Positions 54,352-63,747 of a DNA stretch of 64,000 bases are shown here, piece by piece. Source of the DNA: Stenotrophomonas sp. Iso1. Lineage in GTDB: Bacteria > Pseudomonadota > Gammaproteobacteria > Xanthomonadales > Xanthomonadaceae. Location: the NCBI RefSeq assembly GCF_027497995.1, contig NZ_JAODBT010000001.1, forward strand, positions 1,240,001-1,304,000. The letters run 5' to 3'. The translations under genes were made by a program, and so were the position numbers. The notes under the pieces are model-generated. The model made no database searches. It was not told the DNA's origin and saw nothing but the letters and a program-made list of their open reading frames with translations. Position 1 is the first letter of the stretch. Each line of letters opens with the position of its first letter.

Positions 54352-55944
54352 GTGATCAAGCGTGGTTTGTTGGCGTTGTGCATGGGATTGGCCGTGGGCG
54401 CTCCGGCGTATGCCGCCGAGCAGGTTGATCTGGACATGGTGGGCAAGATTCGTCAGGAGGCCTTCCACCGTTCACAGGTGATGGCCACCTTCAGCCACCT
54501 CACCGAGAACATCGGCCCGCGTCTGACCAATTCCCCGGCCATGACGGAAGCTAATCGCTGGAGCCGTCAGAAGTTCAACGACTGGGGCCTGGTGAACGTG
54601 CATGACGAAGCGTTCGAGGATTTCGGCCGTGGCTGGGAATTCTCTTCGTCCAGTGTCGAAATGCTGTCCGAGCGCGTCCAACCGCTGCATGCACTGCCCA
54701 AGGCGTGGACGCCCGGTACCAACGGCCCGGTCGAAGGCGAACTGATCCAGGTCCAGATCAAGAAGCTGGCCGATATGGAACAGTACAAAGGCAAGCTGCG
54801 CGGCAAGATCCTGCTGCTGGGTGATGCGCGTGAGTACAAGCGCGGTACCGAGGCGGATTCGCACCGCCACGACGCCACCTCGCTGGAAGGCCTGCAGGAA
54901 TTCACCATTCCCAAGACGGCCGCCGAGGACCGCGCAAAGCGGCTCAAGGAATTCAACGAACGCCAGGAGCTGGTCCGCGCCACCAATGCCTTCTTCATCG
55001 AGGAAGGTGCCTTGGCTGCGATCAGCATCAGTGGCTGGGACAACGGCATCATCCGCGTCGCCGGCGGTGGCTCGCGCAAGGCGGGTGAATCGGTCGGTAT
55101 TCCGGAGCTGGCAATGATTGCCGAGCACTTCAACCCGCTGGTACGCGCGCTGAAGGACAAGCAGACCGTGCGCCTGCGCGTGAACGTGGATGCACGTTTT
55201 ACCGACGACACCAACCAACCAGGCCACAACACGCTGGCCGAGATCCGTGGCAGCAGCAAGGCCGACGAAATCGTGATGCTGGGCGCACACATGGACTCCT
55301 GGCACACCGGTACCGGTGCGGCGGACAACGCCGCTGGTGTGGCGGTGATGATGGAAGCCATGCGCATCCTCAAGGCCGTGGGCGCCAAGCCCAAGCGCAC
55401 CATCCGCGTGGCACTGTGGAGCGGCGAAGAGCAGGGCCTGATCGGCTCGCAGGCGTATGTCGCCCAGCATTTCGCCCGTTATCCGGAGCCGACCGACGCC
55501 GCCCAGAAGGCGTTGCCGGCCTCGCTGCGTGACCCGACCGGCCCGCTGCAGAAGCTGCGTGATTACGACAAGTTCCAGGTGTACTTCAACATGGACAACG
55601 GCTCGGGCCGCTTCCGTGGCATCTATGCGCAGGAAAACATGGCAGCGATGCCGATCTTCGAGGCATGGTTGAAGCCGTTCAACGACGTGGGCGCCACCAC
55701 CGTGGCTACCCGTAATACCGGCAGCACCGACCACATCAGCTACGACCGTGCTGGACTGCCGGGCTTTCAGTTCATCCAGGACCGCTTGGACTATTTCAGC
55801 AACGTTCACCACAGCCACCTGGACACCTGGGACCACGCCGAGCCGGAAGACCTGAAGCAGGCAGCGGCCATCGTGGCTTCGTTCGTGTACAACGCAGCGA
55901 TGCGTGAAGAGCGCTTCCCGCGCAAGCCGCTGCTGGAGAATTGA
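54352..55944 (+). CDS. M28-family zinc aminopeptidase, exported
   Basis: About 530 residues. The start is a GTG preceded by GGGGGA at six bases (another GTG at 54334 is in frame). A signal peptide (LLALCMGLAVGAPAYA) precedes a PA-domain insert and the M28 catalytic core: GAHMDSWHTGTGAADNAAG, LWSGEEQGLIGSQAY, YFNMDNGSGRFRGIY and HHSHLDTWDH, giving the co-catalytic zinc ligands. Likely a periplasmic or secreted aminopeptidase used in peptide scavenging. Monocistronic, ending at a terminator. Confidence 0.92.
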   Translation: MIKRGLLALCMGLAVGAPAYAAEQVDLDMVGKIRQEAFHRSQVMATFSHLTENIGPRLTNSPAMTEANRWSRQKFNDWGLVNVHDEAFEDFGRGWEFSSSSVEMLSERVQPLHALPKAWTPGTNGPVEGELIQVQIKKLADMEQYKGKLRGKILLLGDAREYKRGTEADSHRHDATSLEGLQEFTIPKTAAEDRAKRLKEFNERQELVRATNAFFIEEGALAAISISGWDNGIIRVAGGGSRKAGESVGIPELAMIAEHFNPLVRALKDKQTVRLRVNVDARFTDDTNQPGHNTLAEIRGSSKADEIVMLGAHMDSWHTGTGAADNAAGVAVMMEAMRILKAVGAKPKRTIRVALWSGEEQGLIGSQAYVAQHFARYPEPTDAAQKALPASLRDPTGPLQKLRDYDKFQVYFNMDNGSGRFRGIYAQENMAAMPIFEAWLKPFNDVGATTVATRNTGSTDHISYDRAGLPGFQFIQDRLDYFSNVHHSHLDTWDHAEPEDLKQAAAIVASFVYNAAMREERFPRKPLLEN

Positions 55945-55973
55945 GCGGGCGTTGGGTGTGAAGGACTGAAAAG

Positions 55974-55996
55974 GAAGGGCCGCTTTGCGGCCCTTC
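55974..55996 (+). terminator. Intrinsic terminator after the M28 peptidase gene
   Basis: GAAGGGCCGC-TTT-GCGGCCCTTC followed by TGCTTTT; 10-bp perfect stem. Confidence 0.85.
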
Positions 55997-56289
55997 TGCT
56001 TTTGGACAACGCTGCGAGGATGTGTGATATCTCGCTTCTCCCGCGTGTGAGGCGACAAAGCGGCAGCGTTGTCGAGATTGCCTGGCGCAGCCTTTCAAAG
56101 GGGGAGGCACACAGGTATGCCGAATGCAGGTGCCCGAAGGGCGGGTGAGCGGGCTTTTGCGGCTGGAACTGCGCAAAGCAGCCTTATCCCAACCCGCCCG
56201 CCGCTGATGGGGGCAGGGTTTGAAGCGGCCCAAAAGCGGTCAGCAGGGCGAAGGGGTAAAATGTCGCGATCCCCACTTCTGCGCCTGTC
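55997..56289. other. Gene-free stretch before gltX
   Basis: About 290 bp with no supportable gene. Holds the gltX promoter, which I cannot place confidently. No REP or tRNA seen. Confidence 0.45.
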
Positions 56290-57693
56290 ATGACCGTTCG
56301 CACTCGTTTTGCCCCCAGTCCCACCGGCTATCTGCACATTGGTGGTGCCCGCACCGCGCTGTATTGCTGGCTGGAGGCCCGTCACCGTGGCGGCGAGTTC
56401 GTGCTGCGAATCGAAGACACCGACCGCGAGCGCAGCACCCAGGCAGCCATCGATGCCATTCTCGAGGCGATGGAGTGGCTGGGCCTGGGCTACGACGAAG
56501 GCCCGATCTACCAGACTCACCGCGTCGCCCGTTACAAGGAAGTGGCCGAGCAGCTGATCGCCGACGGCAAGGCTTACTACGCCTACGAGACCAAGGAAGA
56601 GCTGGACGCGATGCGTGAAGCAGCCATGGCCAAGCAGGAAAAGCCGCGCTACAACGGCGCTGCCCGCGAGCTGAAGCTGGCCTACAAGGACGACCCGAAC
56701 CGCGTCATTCGCTTCAAGAATCCGCTCGACGGCACGGTGGTGTTTGATGACCTGATCAAGGGCAACATCGAAATCGCCAACAGCGAGCTGGATGACATGG
56801 TCATCTTCCGTCCGGACGGCTTCCCCACCTACAACTTTGCGGTGGTGGTGGACGACTGGGATATGAAGATCAACGAGGTCATCCGTGGTGATGACCACAT
56901 CAACAACACCCCGCGTCAGATCAATCTGTACGAAGCTATCGGCGCCCCGGTGCCGAAGTTCGGCCATATGCCGATGATTCTGGACGAGCAGGGCGCCAAG
57001 CTGTCCAAGCGCACCGGCGCGGCTGATGTCATGCAGTACAAGGACGCCGGCTACCTGCCCGAAGCGTTGTTGAGCTATCTGGCCCGTCTGGGCTGGTCGC
57101 ACGGTGACCAGGAAATCTTTACCCGGCAGGAGCTGATCGACCTGTTCGACGTGACCAATTGCAACTCCAAGGCCGCGCGCCTGGACATGGCCAAGCTGGG
57201 CTGGGTGAACCAGCACTTCCTGAAGAGCGAAGACCCGGCCGCCATCGCTCCGCAGCTGGTCTACCAGCTGGAGAAGCTGGGCCTGGACGTGGCGGCGGGT
57301 CCGGCGCCCGTCGACGTGGTCATCGCCCTGCGCGAGCGCGTGCAGACGCTGAAGGAAATGGCCGAGAAGGCAGTGGTCTGGTACACCGCGCTGACCGAAT
57401 ACGACGAAGCAGCCGTGGCCAAGCACTTCAAGCCCGGCGCTGATGCACCGCTGGCCAAGGCCCGCGAGCTGCTGGCCGGGCTGTCGCAATGGAATGCGGA
57501 AAGCGTGTCGTCAGCGTTGCACGACGTTGCCGCGCAGCTGGAAATGGGCATGGGCAAGGTGGCGCAGCCGCTGCGGGTGGCCATCACCGGTACGCAGGTC
57601 AGCCCTGACATTTCCCATACCATCTATCTGGCGGGTCGCGACGAGGCCTTGAAACGCATTGACGCTGCACTCATCAAGGTTCCCAAGGCCTGA
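56290..57693 (+). CDS. gltX: Glutamate-tRNA ligase
   Basis: 467 residues, class I aminoacyl-tRNA synthetase charging tRNA-Glu. HIGH-type motif [19 protein letters not shown] near the N-terminus, [35 protein letters not shown] catalytic region (as [17 protein letters not shown]), and KLSKR in [12 protein letters not shown] (KMSKS equivalent). Full length. zur follows after 17 bp, so the two are probably one operon. Confidence 0.97.
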   Translation: MTVRTRFAPSPTGYLHIGGARTALYCWLEARHRGGEFVLRIEDTDRERSTQAAIDAILEAMEWLGLGYDEGPIYQTHRVARYKEVAEQLIADGKAYYAYETKEELDAMREAAMAKQEKPRYNGAARELKLAYKDDPNRVIRFKNPLDGTVVFDDLIKGNIEIANSELDDMVIFRPDGFPTYNFAVVVDDWDMKINEVIRGDDHINNTPRQINLYEAIGAPVPKFGHMPMILDEQGAKLSKRTGAADVMQYKDAGYLPEALLSYLARLGWSHGDQEIFTRQELIDLFDVTNCNSKAARLDMAKLGWVNQHFLKSEDPAAIAPQLVYQLEKLGLDVAAGPAPVDVVIALRERVQTLKEMAEKAVVWYTALTEYDEAAVAKHFKPGADAPLAKARELLAGLSQWNAESVSSALHDVAAQLEMGMGKVAQPLRVAITGTQVSPDISHTIYLAGRDEALKRIDAALIKVPKA

Positions 57694-57710
57694 AACAGAC
57701 GAGATAGAAC

Positions 57711-58196
57711 ATGACCGAATCGCACTCCTGTACCGCTCCACACCACCACGTCGACGACGCGGCGGGTTTCGTTGCGGTGGTCGAACGGGTGTGCCGTGAG
57801 CGCGGATTGCGGCTGACGCCGATCCGCGCGAACGTGCTGCGCCTCATCGCAGAGGCGGGCAAACCGGTCAAAGCCTACGAGCTGCTGGAGTGGGTGCGCG
57901 AAGGCAAGGGTGTGGGTGCCGATGCGCCACCCACGGTGTACCGCGCGCTGGATTTTTTGATGGCCAATGGCTTCGTGCACAAGCTGTCTTCGGTCAACTC
58001 GTTCGTGGCCTGTCACCATCCCAGTAGCAACCAGCATTCGGTGCCGTTCCTGATCTGCGACCGCTGCCACAGTGCAGTGGAGCTGGAAGACCGCGACATC
58101 GTCCGCCAGCTGGAAACCCGCGCCAAGGAACTGGGTTTCAAGCCGCAGGCGCAGACGCTGGAAGTGCACGGCTTGTGCGCGAGCTGCGCGGGTTGA
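57711..58196 (+). CDS. zur: Fur-family zinc regulator (Zur)
   Basis: 161 residues, Fur fold: winged helix with LRLTPIRANVLRLIAEAGKPVKAYE and PPTVYRALDFLMANGFVHKL. Zur-like features are two structural CxxC pairs (CDRCHSAVEL and CASCAG at the C-terminus) and a His-rich N-terminus (SCTAPHHHVDD). Zur represses zinc uptake genes. Assignment to Zur rather than Fur rests on the CxxC pairs, the histidine-rich start and absence of the Fur HHDH pattern. Confidence 0.88.
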   Translation: MTESHSCTAPHHHVDDAAGFVAVVERVCRERGLRLTPIRANVLRLIAEAGKPVKAYELLEWVREGKGVGADAPPTVYRALDFLMANGFVHKLSSVNSFVACHHPSSNQHSVPFLICDRCHSAVELEDRDIVRQLETRAKELGFKPQAQTLEVHGLCASCAG

Positions 58197-58218
58197 GTGT
58201 TTGAACCGGTGCTATGAG

Positions 58219-58245
58219 AAGGCCGCGCATTGCGCGGCCTTTTTT
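58219..58245 (+). terminator. Intrinsic terminator after zur
   Basis: AAGGCCGCG-CATTG-CGCGGCCTT followed by a T-run. Confidence 0.88.
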
Positions 58246-58355
58246 GTGCTGAAGCCGGAACACGCTCCGGCCGAGCCGGGAGCCATGGCTGCCTCTGAAA
58301 TCCCTCTCCCTTTATGGGGGAGGGTAGCGACGGCTGCCCACTCCCAATCCAACCG

Positions 58356-60068
58356 CTATCGGCCTTGCCGCGCAGCACCTTCCGCGCGATACACCACCTC
58401 GCCATCCTTGATGGTCTGCAGCACCTTGATGGTGTGCAGCTGCGGATGGGCAATGGTCAATGGGTTGTCCGACAGCACCACCAGGTCCGCACGCTTGCCC
58501 ACTTCGATGGATCCCTTGTGGGCCTGTTCCGAATACTGCTCGGCCGCCCACAAGGTGATCGACTTCAATGCCTGTTCCGGTGTGACCCGCTGATCCGGGC
58601 CCAGCACGTAACCACTGCGCGTGGTGCGGTTGACGGTGGCATCCAGCACGCGCATCGCATCGGGGAACACCACCGGCGCATCGTGATGCGAGGTGAACTT
58701 CATGCCGGCATCCAGCACCCAGCGCGTGGGCGAAATATTCTCGGCGCGTTCCGGGCCCAGCACCGATTCGCGGTGCCAGTCGCCCCAGTAATACGTATGC
58801 ATCGGGAACAGCGACGGGAAGATGCCGAGTTTGCGGATCTCATCTACCTGGTCCTTGCGCAAGGTTTGCCCATGAATCAACACCGGCATCAGGTGCTTGT
58901 CAGGATGCGCAGCTTCGGCAGCGGTGACCGCGCGAATGAGCTGATCGATGGCTGCATCGCCGTTGGCGTGCGCAAGCACTTGCCAACCGTTGCTCCATGC
59001 CTTGTCGATCAACGCGTTGACCTGCGCATCGGGGAAGGCCGGGTAGCCCGCATAGTCGGGTTTTTCGCCTTCGGGCACTTTGTAGTAAGGCTGGCTCAGC
59101 CAGGCGGTCTTGCCCTGTGGTGAGCCGTCCAGGCTGATCTTCACGCCGCCGATGCGGAAGTGATCGGTGTAGTTCAGGCTGTAATACGGGCCGTGCATCG
59201 CAGGATCTTTCACTGCGACCTCGATGTCCGGGTAGGCGACCACATCGATCTTCAACTTGCCGGCCTTGCCCGCCATGGGAAGCATGGCCAGCGTACCGGC
59301 GTCGGTCTTGCCATCCTGCGCCGTGGTGTAGCCGAACTTCATGTACAGCGCTTGCCCGGCTTCAAGCATCGCCATGGCTTGTTGCAGATCCAGCGGCGGC
59401 ATCAGTTTGGCCAAGGCAAGGTTGTGCGCGCTTTCTTCCAGAACCCCGTCGGGAATGGCGGTGCCGGGCTCGCGACGGATCACGCCGCCTTCCGGATTGG
59501 GCGTGTCGGCGGTGATACCGGCCAGTTCCAGCGCTTTGCTGTTGTAGCTGCCCAGATGACCGGATTGATGCATCAGGATGATGGGGATGTCAGTGGCGAT
59601 TGCATCCAGCTCGGTGCGTGTGGGATGACGTTTTTCCACCAACTGCGAGTCGTCGTAGCCAAAGCCGATCAACACCTTGTAGCCGCCGGGTACGGTCGAG
59701 GTGGCGCGGAACTCGCGCATGATCTTCTGCAACGCGGGGATGGAGTTACCTTCGCCGTCCGGTGCCGGCAGTAGATTGGCCGACAGCGCCTGCAGGCCCA
59801 CGCCAGAGACATGCCCGTGTGCATCAATGAAGCCGGGAGTCAGCGTGTGTCCCTGCAAGTCCACTTGCTGGGCGTCGGGGCTGAAGCGCCGTGCAGCCCT
59901 TTGGCTGCCGACGAAGGCGATGGCACCGTCGCGAACCACGACGGCCTCGGCCTGTGGCTGCTTGTCGTTCATGGTGATGATGGGGCCACCGGAATACAGC
60001 GTATCGGCGTGCGCGGCTGCGTTGACCATCAGTGCGGCCAGGACCGAAACGGTCAGCTGCAGTCTCAT
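58356..60068 (-). CDS. Amidohydrolase, YtcJ-like (Amidohydro_3), periplasmic
   Basis: 570 residues with a cleavable signal peptide (TVSVLAALMVNAAAHA, near residue 21) but no lipobox. Metal site PGFIDAHGHVSG (two His), VLAHANGDAAIDQL, and the family segment KISLDGSPQGKTAWLSQPYY; C-terminal strand KRADLVVLSDNP. Clear paralogue of the lipoprotein at 5270-7012 (shared DGSPQGKTA, HANGDA.ID, KRADLV) but of typical GC content. Substrate unknown. It converges on zur. Confidence 0.9.
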   Translation of the reverse strand: MRLQLTVSVLAALMVNAAAHADTLYSGGPIITMNDKQPQAEAVVVRDGAIAFVGSQRAARRFSPDAQQVDLQGHTLTPGFIDAHGHVSGVGLQALSANLLPAPDGEGNSIPALQKIMREFRATSTVPGGYKVLIGFGYDDSQLVEKRHPTRTELDAIATDIPIILMHQSGHLGSYNSKALELAGITADTPNPEGGVIRREPGTAIPDGVLEESAHNLALAKLMPPLDLQQAMAMLEAGQALYMKFGYTTAQDGKTDAGTLAMLPMAGKAGKLKIDVVAYPDIEVAVKDPAMHGPYYSLNYTDHFRIGGVKISLDGSPQGKTAWLSQPYYKVPEGEKPDYAGYPAFPDAQVNALIDKAWSNGWQVLAHANGDAAIDQLIRAVTAAEAAHPDKHLMPVLIHGQTLRKDQVDEIRKLGIFPSLFPMHTYYWGDWHRESVLGPERAENISPTRWVLDAGMKFTSHHDAPVVFPDAMRVLDATVNRTTRSGYVLGPDQRVTPEQALKSITLWAAEQYSEQAHKGSIEVGKRADLVVLSDNPLTIAHPQLHTIKVLQTIKDGEVVYRAEGAARQGR

Positions 60069-60332
60069 CGGGGGTTCTCCGGAACCATAAACAGGCCGGA
60101 AGCGTAGCCTAATCGCCGCGAAGCGGACGTGGACACATCATCGCAGTCCGCCGCGTCTGCACTGGCCACCGCACAGGTAAGCGCTGCGCGCCCGGGAGCC
60201 ATTGCGACGAGTAGATGGACGGCTACAACCATTCGCCACAACTGCGGTGGCGAGGTGCCCTCTTTCAGATTCCGAAGGAAGCCCCGAGTGCGCTGCGCAG
60301 ACCCGGGTTCCCCAATGTCCACCGATGCAGGA

Positions 60333-61445
60333 TCAGTTTGTGGCGGTTGGTCGTGGTTCGGCTGCGGTATCCACTTTCACCACCACCGACATGCCGGGGC
60401 GCAGACGTGCAGCCAGCGGTTGGTCCGGGTCAATGGCGATGCGGATCGGCAGGCGCTGCACCACCTTGGTGAAGTTGCCGCTGGCATTGTCGGGCCTGAG
60501 CACGGAAAACTCCGAGCCGGTGGCCGGGGCAATCTGCTGGATGTGGCCGTGCAGTTTTTTGCCCTTGAAGGCATCAACGGAGAAGGTTGCCGGTTGGCCG
60601 ACGGCCATGTTCCAGGTCTGGCCTTCCTTGAAGTTGGCCACGATCCACAAGTTGTCCGGCACCAGGAACAGCAACTGGCTGCCGGCGGTGACGTATTGCC
60701 CCAGCCGTACTGACGCCTCGGAAACCTGCCCATCGCGTGGCGCCTTGATCACCGTGTTGTCCAGGTCGATCTGGGCCAGCTTCAATGCAGCCTCTGCGTT
60801 GGCGACTTTGGCTTCCAGCCCGCGTCGTGACACCTGGGTAGCGGTGAGGTTTTCCTCTGCAATTCGGATGGATGCCTGCGACTGCGCAACACTGGCATTG
60901 GACGACTGCACGCTGGCGCGCAGCTTGTCGCGATCGCTGTTGGACACCAACTGCTGTGCAGCCAGTTGTTCGTAACGACGCAGTTCGGTCTGGGTCTGTT
61001 GCTGCTGCGCACGGCCGGCGGAGAGATTGGCCTGTGCCGAGGCAATCTGCGCACGATTTTGTGCCTGGCTCTGGTCGGAATTGGCCAGTTGCGCCTGTGC
61101 ATCCGCCAGCGTTGCCTCGGCCTGCTGCACACGCTGCCGGTAGATTCGCTCATCAATGTGCAGCAACGGCTGGCCTTGTTTGACGAAGTCGAAATCCTTG
61201 ACGAGCACCTCGGTGACATAGCCGTTGACCTGTGGCGCCAGCACGGTGACCTGGCCGCGCACGTAGGCGTTGTCGGTGTGCATGGTGCTGCTGTTGAATG
61301 GCCACAACTGCCAGGCGCGCAGGATCAAGGCCAGCCCGATCAGCGCGATGATGATCATCACCACCACGGCAACGCGGCTAGGCCGGTTGTACTTGGACAC
61401 CGGTTCCGGTGTTGTGGTGGAAGGGGTGTCGGTGCTGTTGCTCAT
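60333..61445 (-). CDS. EmrA-type membrane fusion protein
   Basis: 370 residues: membrane anchor (VAVVVMIIIALIGLALILRAW), first lipoyl half with DNAYVRGQVTVLAPQVNGYV, a long coiled-coil hairpin (about 95-205, Gln/Ala-rich), second lipoyl half NTVIKAPRDGQVSEASVRLGQYV and a barrel segment NLWIVANFKEGQTWNM. Works with the MFS protein upstream; start and stop overlap (ATGA). Same family as the gene at 1-440 but diverged. Confidence 0.93.
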   Translation of the reverse strand: MSNSTDTPSTTTPEPVSKYNRPSRVAVVVMIIIALIGLALILRAWQLWPFNSSTMHTDNAYVRGQVTVLAPQVNGYVTEVLVKDFDFVKQGQPLLHIDERIYRQRVQQAEATLADAQAQLANSDQSQAQNRAQIASAQANLSAGRAQQQQTQTELRRYEQLAAQQLVSNSDRDKLRASVQSSNASVAQSQASIRIAEENLTATQVSRRGLEAKVANAEAALKLAQIDLDNTVIKAPRDGQVSEASVRLGQYVTAGSQLLFLVPDNLWIVANFKEGQTWNMAVGQPATFSVDAFKGKKLHGHIQQIAPATGSEFSVLRPDNASGNFTKVVQRLPIRIAIDPDQPLAARLRPGMSVVVKVDTAAEPRPTATN

Positions 61446-63106
61446 GGGGAACCCCGGTTCGAGGATGTAGCGGCCTTCTTGCGTCGGATCACGTGTTGCA
61501 CTCGCGGATCGCGCAGTGTCACTTCCAGCAGCAACCAGCTGAGGAAGGCGATGGCGATCCAACCGCTGAGTGCAAATACGTCATTGAATGCGCGGACGTT
61601 GGCCTCACGCTTGGCCACTGCGGCCAGCGCGGCGTTGCCCTGTGCCCTGAGCTGTACCGGATCGGTAATCAGGCGTGCATAGCTTTGTTGCTGTTGTTGC
61701 AGGCGTTGTGCGACCTGTGGGTCGGCTGCGTTGATATGGCTGACCAGCTCGGTCGAGTACACATGCTCACGGTGTAACTGGTAGCTGCCCAGCAGGGCGG
61801 AACCGGCGAGGCTGGCGAAGTTCTGGGTGAGGGAAAGGATCACCACGAACGACACGATGTGGTCCAGCCCACGCGCCAATGCCCGCTGTATGCCGATCAA
61901 CATCAGCGGCCCCATGAACATGCCGCTGCCAACCGCTGCCAGGAATTGGCTCAGGGCGAAATCCATCGGCCTGTCCATGCTGGTGCGGTGCTGATCCAGG
62001 AACGCAGCGCTGCCAAGCAGAATGATCGACGCTGACAGCTGCGGGATCAGCGCCTTTGGCCCGAATGTCAGCGCACTGATGGCGATGCCGACCAGCACGC
62101 CGCACAGGATCACCCCAAACAACGGCGCCATCTGGTCCGGCCCCATGCCCAGCGTGCGCATCATCGTGACCATGCCGTAGTTCTGTTCATTGGTCAGGAA
62201 GCGGATCAGGAACGCGCCGATAATGAAGCGCAGCATTGTCGGCCCCAACAGCCAACGGACTTGCACCAGCGGATTGCGACGTTGTTGTTCGATGCACAAC
62301 CCGGCAGCCAGCAACACCACCGCGCAAGCCAGTACCCAGCCCAGCCAGGGCGTATCAAACCACCACCGCAGAAAGCCCTGGTTGAGGACAACCACAATGA
62401 GCGCCAGGCCCGGCGCGAGCAGGGCGAAAGTGAGGAAGTCGGTGCGCTCGAACGCCTTGATCTGGACACCCGGGGGCAGTTTCAACAGCACCACGGCGGC
62501 AAATGCACAGAGCGCCAGGCCCGCCTCGAACATATACAGGTTCTGCCATTCGCCACGGTCAAGCAGGCCGGAGGAAATCAGCCAGGCGACCGGGGTGGCA
62601 AGCATCGATAGGCTCATGCCCACCACCAGCATCTGGCCTACGTATTTACGCGGCAGCGCCTGCAGCATGTACAGCACACCCAACGTGGTACACGCGGCAC
62701 CGGCGAAACCACTGCCTGCCCGCACCAGCAACGTGGTGGTGAGGCTGCCGACGAACAGGTGCAGCACGGCCAGCGCCGCGTACACGCCTAATCCGATTTC
62801 AGCGAATAGCAGCAGGCCGTACTCCTGGCGGAATTTGAACACCAGCAGGTTGGCGCTGACGTTGACCATCAGATACGCCGCCACGAGCCAGCTGGCCTCG
62901 GTGGCCTGCAACCCCATTTGCCCGGTGATCAATGGCAGGTTGGCGCTGATGAGCGCATTTCCCAATCCACCGGTGAGCGCCACCAACACTGCGATCGCCG
63001 CATAGGCAGCACGCCGATGCGGTGGATGCCACGGCATGGATGCGCCGCCGGGAAGGGTGGGCTTTTCGCTGTCGTCCCAATCCGGGATGGGCTTGAGGGG
63101 TTTCAT
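61442..63106 (-). CDS. MFS transporter, DHA2-like, 14 TMS
   Basis: About 554 residues with around 14 hydrophobic segments; first AAIAVLVALTGGLGNALISANLPLITGQMG, fourth with VRAGSGFAGAACTTLGVLYML. EmrB-like loops but a long extracellular-type stretch near the end (QVAQRLQQQQQSYARLITDP). The ATG at 63106 has CAGGA six bases upstream; it overlaps the tetR stop. Middle gene of tetR-MFS-emrA, a regulated efflux operon. Confidence 0.92.
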   Translation of the reverse strand: MKPLKPIPDWDDSEKPTLPGGASMPWHPPHRRAAYAAIAVLVALTGGLGNALISANLPLITGQMGLQATEASWLVAAYLMVNVSANLLVFKFRQEYGLLLFAEIGLGVYAALAVLHLFVGSLTTTLLVRAGSGFAGAACTTLGVLYMLQALPRKYVGQMLVVGMSLSMLATPVAWLISSGLLDRGEWQNLYMFEAGLALCAFAAVVLLKLPPGVQIKAFERTDFLTFALLAPGLALIVVVLNQGFLRWWFDTPWLGWVLACAVVLLAAGLCIEQQRRNPLVQVRWLLGPTMLRFIIGAFLIRFLTNEQNYGMVTMMRTLGMGPDQMAPLFGVILCGVLVGIAISALTFGPKALIPQLSASIILLGSAAFLDQHRTSMDRPMDFALSQFLAAVGSGMFMGPLMLIGIQRALARGLDHIVSFVVILSLTQNFASLAGSALLGSYQLHREHVYSTELVSHINAADPQVAQRLQQQQQSYARLITDPVQLRAQGNAALAAVAKREANVRAFNDVFALSGWIAIAFLSWLLLEVTLRDPRVQHVIRRKKAATSSNRGSP

Positions 63107-63672
63107 GGCCATTCCTGGGCGGCCGACTCGGCCAGCCCCGGGCGCAGCAGTTGCAATGCCCGGCGGGCGAGAACTGCACGATCGGCGCGGGTGCGCCCCC
63201 GCAATGCCGCCCCCAACATGCTGGAAATCAACGAGACATCGGCCAGCTGCATGTCCTGACGACACATGCCGGCCGCCTTGGCGCGCAACAGCGCCGGCTC
63301 CATCAGCCGGAGGATGTGCTGACGCGCGGCGCTGATGGCTGAACTGTCCTGATCCACCGCGCGCCAGTAGTCGGCCAGGGCAGGGGATTCGACGATACGC
63401 ATGGCCATGCCTTCGATCACCTCAAAAAAAGCATCGTCGCGATCACCCAATTCGACCAGATGCTCCTCCAGCCGCTTGACGGTGCGCTCCAGCATGGCGC
63501 CGATCAGCGAAGCGCGATCCGGGAAATTGCGGTACAGCGTGGCGCGGCCAACACCGGCACGTTCGACCACCAGATCCAGTGGTGCGGTGATGCCGTGTTC
63601 GCCAAACACGGCATCGGCCGCGTCCAGTATCAGGGCACGGCGCGCAGCGACATCTGAGCGGATTGCGGTCAT
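63103..63672 (-). CDS. TetR-family repressor
   Basis: 189 residues; N-terminal helix-turn-helix (ARRALILDAADAVFGEHGITA, then LVVERAGVGRATLYRNFPDRASLI) and a helical ligand-binding domain. Overlaps the MFS start, so it heads the efflux operon. A palindrome lies 12 bp before its start codon. Presumably represses the operon until an exported compound binds; ligand unknown. Confidence 0.93.
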   Translation of the reverse strand: MTAIRSDVAARRALILDAADAVFGEHGITAPLDLVVERAGVGRATLYRNFPDRASLIGAMLERTVKRLEEHLVELGDRDDAFFEVIEGMAMRIVESPALADYWRAVDQDSSAISAARQHILRLMEPALLRAKAAGMCRQDMQLADVSLISSMLGAALRGRTRADRAVLARRALQLLRPGLAESAAQEWP

Positions 63673-63684
63673 GGCGGGATAATC

Positions 63685-63700
63685 CGGACAAAAATGTCCG
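63685..63700. promoter_or_regulatory. Probable TetR operator
   Basis: CGGACA-AAAA-TGTCCG, a perfect 16-bp dyad, 13-28 bp upstream of the tetR start. Size and position suit autoregulation by the TetR protein. Confidence 0.72.
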
Positions 63701-63747
63701 AATTCAACTGGCGCGCTATGAAACAGCCGCCGAAACTTCTGTACGGT

